A DNA stretch of 64,000 nucleotides, taken from NCBI GenBank assembly GCA_903813345.2, contig CAIIXF020000010.1, forward strand, positions 19,791,181-19,855,180, written 5' to 3'. The notes under the pieces are model-generated. The model was not told the DNA's origin. It searched no databases and saw only the letters and a list, made by a program, of their open reading frames with translations. Origin of the DNA: Owenia fusiformis (lineage: Eukaryota; Annelida; Polychaeta; Sabellida; Oweniidae). The translations under genes were made by a program, and so were the position numbers. Below, piece after piece: positions 60,201 to 64,000 of this stretch (its first letter is position 1; every line of letters begins with the position of its first letter).

Positions 60201-61851
60201 AATCAACTATTTCTCCATAAATTATGATTTTCACACATTGAAAAATTTTTTTATGCATAATTTAATGTACCATTGATCAATTTAAGCTATTTGAGATGTC
60301 TTTATGTTTCAATTATGAAAATAATAATTAGTTTTAAGTTTGGGGGTGAATTGTAGGGGGCGCCACCTATAGGACCATTTTTCACATTCGTTGCCGGGGC
60401 TAGGACAGAGAACCCAAGCTCAAAATAAGCCCAAGACCTTGCTCTACATGAATCCAGTGAGAAACTTAGGGGACAAACTTATTTTTTTAAATTTGCTCAG
60501 CTGCTGACCTACAGATTCATGATTTATATATCATTCATTGGTATCGCTACTCCGTGGAGTTGCCGTTTTCTAGTTTCCACACACAATTATGCACAGTGGC
60601 GTAGTTAGGCCAAATTACAGAAACATATTCAGTCATTCTTCAAATTAAATTGAAAAAAGGACATCCATCCGATGGCAGGATAACTAAGGCCAACCTTATT
60701 TTGCTTATTTTACTGTTTGACCTGGCATGCTGCTCATTTAGTTGTGCTAAAATGTTTTCTTTATATTTCAGCTCGAGACACTCGTATAGATGTTGTACTG
60801 ATAGATACGGCTGGCCGAATGCAGGACAATGAACCTCTTATGAGAGCCCTGGCAAAGGTGGGGATGAAACAAACAAAATGATATTACTTGTAAAATACCA
60901 GGGTTTAAATTCAGAGATTTGTTAAATGATTTTGTCATTCACAAAATGTATATAGCTTATGTCCCTGCTCCTGGAGACATTTAATCTATGATTTACGCAG
61001 TGAAATGTTTCTGCATTAATTGTGTATTCAGCTACCCTTTGCATTCGTTTGACTTCACTTCTTAAAAGAGAGCTTCGTCTTCTGTAGTTTAACTAGACTC
61101 TGCACACAGGGTAGTATTCAGCAAATAATTTCAGAAAAAATAATGACTTTAGATTAATTTAAGTACTATGTATAATACTGAATACTTAATCACTGTGCAT
61201 TATGTGTATGGGTTCGTATATGCCCTCATGCTTTTAAATTCGCAATAGTCTATAGAATGATACAGGATTCTTTATTCCTTAATATATATTTTTAGTTGAT
61301 CAAAGTGAACACACCAGATCTGGTTCTATTTGTTGGAGAGGCACTGGTTGGTAACGAGGCTGTGGATCAGCTGACCAAGTTTAACCAGGCATTGGCCGAT
61401 CACTCCAACATGGAGAACCCCAGAATCATTGACGGCATCCTACTGACCAAGTTTGATACAATTGATGACAAGGTAATTTCCGGACAATTATAATAACATA
61501 TTTATTTTATTGTTCACCATAAACCAAAATTACTTATCATTATTTGGCTAGTTTTTCTAAATTTATTGAAATGGGCTATTTACTTTTTTATTTATTTTCA
61601 AATGATAAAGCATGATTTAATTCACGTACCAACTTAATCCCACTGTTATTTTATGTAAGGGTCAGTTGCCCTACTTATTACAAGGGTATCTCATTCACTG
61701 AATCATCTGTTAACTGTTTCAGGTAGGAGCAGCCATCTCAATGACCTACATAACTGGCCAGCCCATAGTGTTTGTAGGAACAGGACAGACATACACTGAC
61801 CTGAAGAACCTAAATGCCAAGGCTGTTGTCCACTCTCTATTGAAGTCATAA
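36250..61851 (+). CDS. SRPRA: Signal recognition particle receptor subunit alpha (SR-alpha)
   Basis: Sixteen exons in phase: 36250-36366, 40290-40373, 40869-41062, 41345-41463, 41725-41754, 42210-42339, 43129-43306, 43993-44093, 44383-44504, 45028-45114, 45408-45580, 45843-45986, 46273-46342, 60772-60857, 61296-61472 and 61723-61851 (646 aa; vertebrate forms are about 638). N-terminal SRX domain ([20 protein letters not shown], about 1-130) that binds SR-beta; a charged linker (about 130-340) rich in Lys and Ser/Glu; then the NG domain. GTPase motifs: G1 GVNGVGKST (433-441), [14 protein letters not shown] (exon 12), G3 DTAGR (528-532) and G4 TKFD (596-599). It docks SRP-ribosome complexes at the ER. 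Intron 1 (3.9 kb) carries two large fold-backs. Intron 13 is 14.4 kb and contains a gene on the opposite strand. Confidence 0.96.
36692..36806 (+). repeat. Left-arm fragment of the CACGCCCGG fold-back family
   Basis: CACGCCCGGTAATCAGAAAA, then 'gggagcaggcaatttctgct' and 'ttcaacaaatctgcaagat', matching 20737-20850. The right arm is absent. It lies in SRPRA intron 1. Confidence 0.6.
37041..39070. mobile_element. Inverted-repeat element with CCATGG-studded arms (2,030 bp)
   Basis: It is bounded by ACCCTTAAGA and its inverse TCTTAAGGGT. The arms (37041-37262 and about 38870-39070) are near-complementary. In about 130 bp each holds nine CCATGG palindromes spaced 8-20 bp apart, plus several single-base variants. 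The interior, about 1.6 kb, is AT-rich and holds a second set of CCATGG-bearing units (38306-38510). I recognise no coding region, and the superfamily is unknown. Located in SRPRA intron 1. Confidence 0.7.
38306..38510 (+). repeat. Tandem units with 'ccatggcttttgattgca'
   Basis: About four units of 45-65 bp ('catggaaaaccatgg', 'cttttgattgcactttcc', 'aacatcaaagaaa') lie inside the 37041-39070 element. Confidence 0.55.
39320..40135. mobile_element. Fold-back element, CACCCCATGCAGACAGA end, 5-bp TSD (816 bp)
   Basis: The left end is CACCCCATGCAGACAGATTG. The right end, inverted, is CTGCCCATGCAGACAGATCG. It is flanked by GTGTA at 39315-39319 and 40136-40140. The arms are about 330 bp, diverged but clearly complementary, around a centre near 39640-39700 that is itself palindromic ('atgatcggacctaagtatga' / 'atgtccgatcat'). 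The outer 17 bp matches the end of 47943-48795 although the arms do not. In SRPRA intron 1. Confidence 0.75.
42415..42492. mobile_element. Internally deleted MITE copy (family of 5168-5318)
   Basis: Ends CAGGGGTTTCACTAGAAT and AATGAAACCCCTG with only about 50 bp between them. It is in SRPRA intron 6, directly beside the next MITE. Confidence 0.6.
42496..42888. mobile_element. MITE with CAGGCCTGTCAACT ends (393 bp)
   Basis: Left CAGGCCTGTCAACT and right AGTTGACAGGCCTG are perfect inverted termini. The interior repeats 'tgaacacctt' phrases and 'gcgtgacata/gcgtgacaaa' phrases around a (G)n tract near 42691-42706. I found no convincing target duplication. In SRPRA intron 6. Confidence 0.65.
43340..43880 (+). 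repeat. Degenerate GAATAGGGTGTG minisatellite, interrupted by a MITE
   Basis: Irregular 10-13 bp units of 'gaatagggtgtg / gaatattgtgca' run from about 43340 to 43381 and resume at 43691-43880. The gap is the MITE at 43382-43690, so the array predates the insertion. It lies between SRPRA exons 7 and 8. Confidence 0.65.
43382..43690. mobile_element. MITE, CAGTGGTTGATCCAG ends, 5-bp TSD (309 bp)
   Basis: Ends CAGTGGTTGATCCAGG and CCTGGATCCGCCACTG are inverted. It is flanked by AGAAT at 43377-43381 and 43691-43695. The interior is dominated by GGCCC/GGGCC and aaaaattt phrases folding on each other. A related fragment is at 5540-5750. Confidence 0.75.
46612..46617 (-). terminator. Polyadenylation signal of the nested calcium-binding protein gene
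   Basis: AATAAA on the minus strand 83 bp past the stop codon at 46700. Confidence 0.5.
46700..51087 (-). CDS. Sarcoplasmic calcium-binding protein (SCP), nested in SRPRA intron 13
   Basis: Four coding exons on the minus strand in phase: 51087-51067 (MEDTKKQ), 50195-50063, 49735-49548 and 46930-46700, giving 190 aa (usual SCP length 170-195). EF-hand loops: EF1 [12 protein letters not shown] (29-40), EF3 [12 protein letters not shown] (117-128) and EF4 [12 protein letters not shown] (151-162). The EF2 region is degenerate, as often in SCPs. Family signatures are LPRLWLRK near the start, [13 protein letters not shown] and the C-terminal [10 protein letters not shown], which resembles the FWGPL ending of annelid SCPs. 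SCPs buffer cytosolic Ca2+ in invertebrate muscle and neurons. I chose the ATG at 51087 because only this frame joins exon 2 without a stop; a longer frame from the ATG at 51181 does not. The last intron is 2.6 kb and holds a Helitron. Confidence 0.88.
47103..47340 (+). repeat. One end of a CAGGGTGACAC-type DNA transposon relic
   Basis: TA precedes CAGGGTGACACAAATAATGC, and 'aaataatgccacc' recurs near 47301. The opposite inverted end is not evident. In the last intron of the nested gene. Confidence 0.4.
47394..47663 (+). repeat. AGCTCACA...TGAGCT element, 5' part
   Basis: It begins AGCTCACATGCTCACATAGT then 'gagctattgtgatcac' and a (GTCC/GTCTGTCC)n tract, related to 17116-17199. A Helitron end abuts it at 47664. 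Confidence 0.5.
47664..49332 (-). mobile_element. Non-autonomous Helitron, divergent subfamily, carrying a nested fold-back
   Basis: On the minus strand the 5' end is TCCCATTGAACGAAGTTCAG after A (49332). The 3' end is a hairpin CTACGCTTTGGCGTTGC, then TGTTGTCTAG before T (47664). The core has units with 'aaaatggcggccatttttc' and 'catgcttatagtattcacat'. About half its length is the 47943-48795 element inserted into one such unit. The 3' hairpin arms differ from the 17200 family yet still pair. Confidence 0.78.
47943..48795. mobile_element. Near-perfect palindromic fold-back element (853 bp, 5-bp TSD)
   Basis: It starts CACCCTATGCAGACAGAGCC and ends with the exact inverse GGCTCTGTCTGCATAGGGTG. 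It is flanked by TGGTT at 47938-47942 and 48796-48800. The two arms of about 410 bp are complementary with few mismatches. They close at 'attgggtgcggaggt' / 'acctccgcacccaat'-type sequence, leaving a loop of only about 30 bp near 48366-48390. Similar frames in the two arms are consequences of the palindrome. Confidence 0.88.
49758..49951 (+). repeat. Minisatellite, about 25-bp period, 8 units
   Basis: Units of 'gcacataaaagcactttaat' plus 'ttaa' repeat about eight times with small changes. It starts about 20 bp from the 3' splice acceptor of the nested gene's exon 3 (minus strand, at 49735/49736). Confidence 0.7.
52473..54463 (+). mobile_element. Tandem-core element with CCACCA hairpin ends (1,991 bp)
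   Basis: Near the left end is CCCCACCAAGTGGTGATCC and near the right end CCCCACACTATGTGGTGGGG, each able to fold. The core has about eight units of roughly 163 bp ('tagacaagactttaca', 'ggaaaatccaaaatggctgc', 'agattttcatactaagaatc'). A (GACG)n/(GACA)n tract follows near 54370-54420. Flanking AATAAAA (52466-52472 and 54464-54470) fits a target duplication. The matching site in the right arm of the giant inverted repeat is uninterrupted. Confidence 0.75.
55047..55868. mobile_element. TA-flanked fold-back element with nested MITE
   Basis: Left CAGGGTATTTCATATCTTTG and right GAAACACCCTG are inverted and flanked by TA (55045-55046, 55869-55870). The arms continue inward ('aaactcatacat' / 'atgtatgagttt'; 'gattgcaaagtttcagaatc' / 'gattttgaaactttgcaatc'). 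The right arm is interrupted by the MITE at 55572-55776. A 61-codon minus-strand frame at 55214-55399 is not recognisable. Confidence 0.7.
55572..55776. mobile_element. Nested MITE, AGTGATCTCC / GGAGATCACT ends
   Basis: Inverted termini, flanked by CTTTCC on both sides (55566-55571 and 55777-55782). It is inserted in the right arm of the surrounding fold-back, whose sequence resumes on either side. The interior has repeated 'gcacccac-tgaaaat' phrases. Confidence 0.65.
56015..56980 (+). repeat. Degenerate minisatellite, about 60-bp period
   Basis: About sixteen diverged units carry, in order, 'gattccctagtatgcc', 'ctggttgtgctttaata', 'acccctattggttcc' and 'ttaatagcc'. Unit length varies from about 55 to 75 bp. 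No frame stays open across it. Confidence 0.65.
57017..58311 (-). mobile_element. Complete non-autonomous Helitron with tandem core (1,295 bp)
   Basis: On the minus strand it begins TCCCACCGAACGAAGTTCG after A (58311). It passes a (GTCC)n tract and about six core units, and ends with CTACTCCGTGGAGTTGC, then TGTTTTTCTAG before T (57017). It is the same subfamily as 17200-18751 but with fewer core units. The Pro-Ser-Val-Arg repeat frame here is just translated (GTCC)n. Confidence 0.85.
58312..59699. other. Central spacer of the giant inverted repeat
   Basis: AT-rich, with the attgtgctg-type end at 58487-58565 and its partner near 58655-58700. An 85-codon + strand frame at 58885-59142 has no recognisable motif. 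I see no supported gene. Confidence 0.4.
60542..60573 (+). mobile_element. Orphan Helitron 3' end
   Basis: The hairpin CTACTCCGTGGAGTTGC followed by CGTTTTCTAG before T matches the terminal 30 bp of the Helitrons at 17200 and 57017. The preceding sequence is not Helitron core but the giant inverted repeat's flank, so the rest of the element is missing or unrecognised. Confidence 0.65.
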
Positions 61852-62646
61852 TATATTTAATGTATAAAGAGTTTCAAGGCTCTGAAAAAACATTTGATGA
61901 ACATGTTAAGTAAAGCAAGTGAGGGTGCATATCTTTGATAGTTTCTTGTTATGATCATTACTTTGGTTGCCATGGAAACTCATTTTGACATCAGATCATG
62001 TCACAATAGAAGACCAATAGACCAATCAGAAGTCAGTTATATGAAAACTTGTTTATGATAACCATATTTCCCAAAAGATTAATGTGTATTTATTGTTATT
62101 TTTATAAAAAGTCATATATTTGGGAAATTAAAATCTGGAGAAACTGTGGTAATTTTGCAGAAGATAAAGTGTACGGAAGAGAAGATTTTATTACTCTTCA
62201 CAGAAATATAAATTTAATTTTAGAATCACCAAGAAAATATTGTAATGTACGAGTATCAGTATACATGTTAAATACTATTATGTGTTGTTAGTTTTTTATT
62301 AGCCCTGCAAGGCAGGTATAAAAGTAAAACAAGAGCAATCATATACATTCTTCACTGTCTCTAGTAAATGAAGTGAAATGCATCATGGGAATGAACCTCG
62401 TCTGTTACTTGATATAACTACATATATGGACAACCTCTGTGGTTTTCACAGTCAAAAATGTACAGTATTTTTGGAATACGGGTTTGTTTTAAAATTAGTA
62501 CTTGTACATACAATAATGATATAATTGTAATTTACAGTACATACAATTTGGTGGCAGATTTTCCTTTTAGTAGGTTGTGGAAATTTCAAAATTTATTTCT
62601 CATTATTTGAAATATGTTATTCAAACTGAGAAAATTGATGCAATAC

Positions 62647-62652
62647 AATAAA
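62647..62652 (+). terminator. Candidate SRPRA polyadenylation signal
   Basis: AATAAA 796 bp after the SRPRA stop codon. The 61852-62650 stretch is otherwise gene-free and is probably 3' UTR. Confidence 0.45.
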
Positions 62653-62788
62653 TGTATATTTACAAATGCTTAGTCAATGGTATCAGGGCTTAAAAAAGTT
62701 TAAAAGTTGGTAGATTAAGAAGTTTGGAGTCTGTTCTGTGATTAAATAGTTTCATGAATGACGCACATTACTGTTGTGCAGAATTGCC

Positions 62789-62867
62789 AACCCACAAATT
62801 AGAAAATGATTTTATATGTTATATATTCAGTCATCAAAATGTGTATATCTTTTCTAATTTGTGGGTT
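62789..62867. repeat. Perfect 19-bp inverted repeat downstream of SRPRA
   Basis: caacccacaaattagaaaa at 62789-62807 is exactly complementary to 62849-62867. It could be a small MITE or, if transcribed, a hairpin with a 41-nt loop. Confidence 0.55.
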
Positions 62868-63695
62868 GCATAATTTTAGTCTATTGTAAAACAAAGTTTA
62901 CATATTAACCCAGATCATTTAGGTGAAAAGTAGTCTCTTACTGTAATGTTTATTTATATTTTTGTACAAAAGAGTTTCACGTTTTATTTGTTGATTAAAT
63001 GTCATCAGTAAAAAATTAAGATATAAAAAAACATGTATACCCAAAAATGTAAGTTTAAGCAAAAAAAAAGTTTAAGCAGTAAAAATATATCACAGAAAGT
63101 TACATTAGTTACGGACGAGCATCAATTCAGATTTTTGTTTTTAATCACTTCATTAAACAATGTTAAACTGTTAAAAATTGACAAATAAAGAAGAAAATGA
63201 GGACAAGAAAACATGAAGTATATTGGAACACCCAAGATATATGTATTTATGTATTGAAATTTTGATTCAGAAATAAAGATATAAAATATAGTTTTCTTTT
63301 TTTGATAATTGCAAGCAGTTGTATCAGTAGACCTACATGTAAAATCAATATTTTGGGACATTACATTTACCTTTTAAGCTTACGGAAAATAATGACTGAT
63401 AGGGAAAACAATTCCTGAGAAGATGCTATCCTCTGATCCCAGCTTTGTAAAGAGACTGTATTTTGAGATAACTTGGATTAGCTACAAAATGAGCCATTTA
63501 TTAGGTACAAAAGAAGCAACAAAACAAAAGTATATATAAATACAGAATATAAAGTTCTATATTCTTATAAATAATTTAAATACACAATAATACAATTGAA
63601 CATTTATTTACTGTGACCTAAAATAAGCATATAACATGTACAATACTACATAAGTTGCTAAAACTGCATATTCAATTTTGCTGTACATCTGACAG

Positions 63696-63864
63696 CTTCG
63701 ACCCTTACTATTTTTATTTGAGGAACAGGCTAATACAAAAACACTCAGTGGCTCAAATGGCACAAGACTATGTTACTATCCTTGAAGACATAATGGTTCG
63801 ATTAAGTAAAAATGGCACCATTCAATGGTCTCATGATGATTCCTACTACAATGTTCAGTTTTAA
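63696..63864 (+). CDS. Possible terminal exon of an unidentified gene
   Basis: An AG acceptor at 63694-63695 opens a 56-codon frame ending in a stop. The reading, FDPYYFYLRNRLIQKH then an acidic/aromatic tail ending YYNVQF, looks coding in composition but I do not recognise it. The preceding tract is a weak polypyrimidine tract. No upstream exon can be linked to it inside the window, so it may be a relic or chance frame. Confidence 0.25.
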
Positions 63865-64000
63865 AATATTTTGACTGGATTTTCATTTGACCTTAAATTA
63901 TTGGATAGATGGACTGAGGGACAGCCATACACAAAGCAATTATTTGTAGAAGCCTGTTAAAAATATATAAATTGAAACACTTAGTGTCCATCTGTATCTG

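Larger units (their letters stand above)
51822..60513. repeat. Giant inverted repeat, 8.7 kb end to end, inside SRPRA intron 13
   Basis: The outer arms 51822-52472 and about 59862-60513 are complementary. Examples are 'ctgtaggtcagcagctgagc' against its inverse at 60513, and 'gaaatagttgattaacccct' against 'aggggttaatcaactatttc' near 60200. The left arm is interrupted by the 52473-54463 element and resumes at 54471-54540, pairing with about 59700-59860. Arm divergence is low (isolated substitutions and small indels). Between the arms are further nested elements listed separately. A Helitron-like 3' end lies just outside the right arm. Confidence 0.8.

Overview
The window is eukaryotic nuclear DNA, AT-rich and intron-rich, from an invertebrate animal. 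Spliced genes with GT-AG introns, a sarcoplasmic calcium-binding protein gene (a family of invertebrate muscle and neurons), and many tandem-core or (GTCC)n-bearing repeats of the kind common in molluscs and other lophotrochozoans point to a lophotrochozoan. That placement is inference. I rebuilt five genes by matching reading phase across splice sites; all five close in phase.

Layout. 1-6.4 kb is intergenic and holds a decayed DNA transposon, a Helitron relic, a LINE 3' fragment and small MITEs. 6.5-19.9 kb (+) is a 7-exon gene for an ER-lumenal JmjC/cupin-type oxygenase (signal peptide, HxD...H iron ligands, EF-hand, C-terminal KDEL). A 2-exon gene for a single-pass membrane protein (15.06-16.63 kb, -) is nested in its intron 5. 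The last two JmjC exons lie in a direct duplication with a 5,460 bp offset (18.94-23.46 and 24.40-28.92 kb). Only the first copy carries a 1.55 kb Helitron nearby, so the second copy preserves the empty site. About 29-31.5 kb is an element with a long tandem array rich in AGGTCA-type half-sites.

32.1-36.0 kb (-) is PHAX (snRNA export adaptor, 5 coding exons, 477 aa). It is head to head with SRPRA (signal recognition particle receptor alpha, 16 coding exons, 646 aa, 36.25-61.85 kb, +), with 256 bp between the two ATGs, so a shared promoter is likely. SRPRA intron 13 is 14.4 kb. It holds a complete sarcoplasmic calcium-binding protein gene on the opposite strand (46.70-51.09 kb, 190 aa), two Helitrons, an almost perfectly palindromic 853 bp element, and a giant inverted repeat (51.8-60.5 kb) packed with nested elements. 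A possible terminal exon of an unidentified gene lies at 63.7-63.86 kb.

The repeat landscape is the most unusual part. Several fold-back elements with different arms share CAC...GTG or CA...TG ends and exact or near-exact 5-bp target duplications. Non-autonomous Helitrons show the canonical A|TC...CTAG|T junctions and a co-varying 3' hairpin. Two hAT-like fold-backs have perfect 8-bp target duplications. A 2 kb inverted-repeat element has arms that are dense runs of CCATGG.
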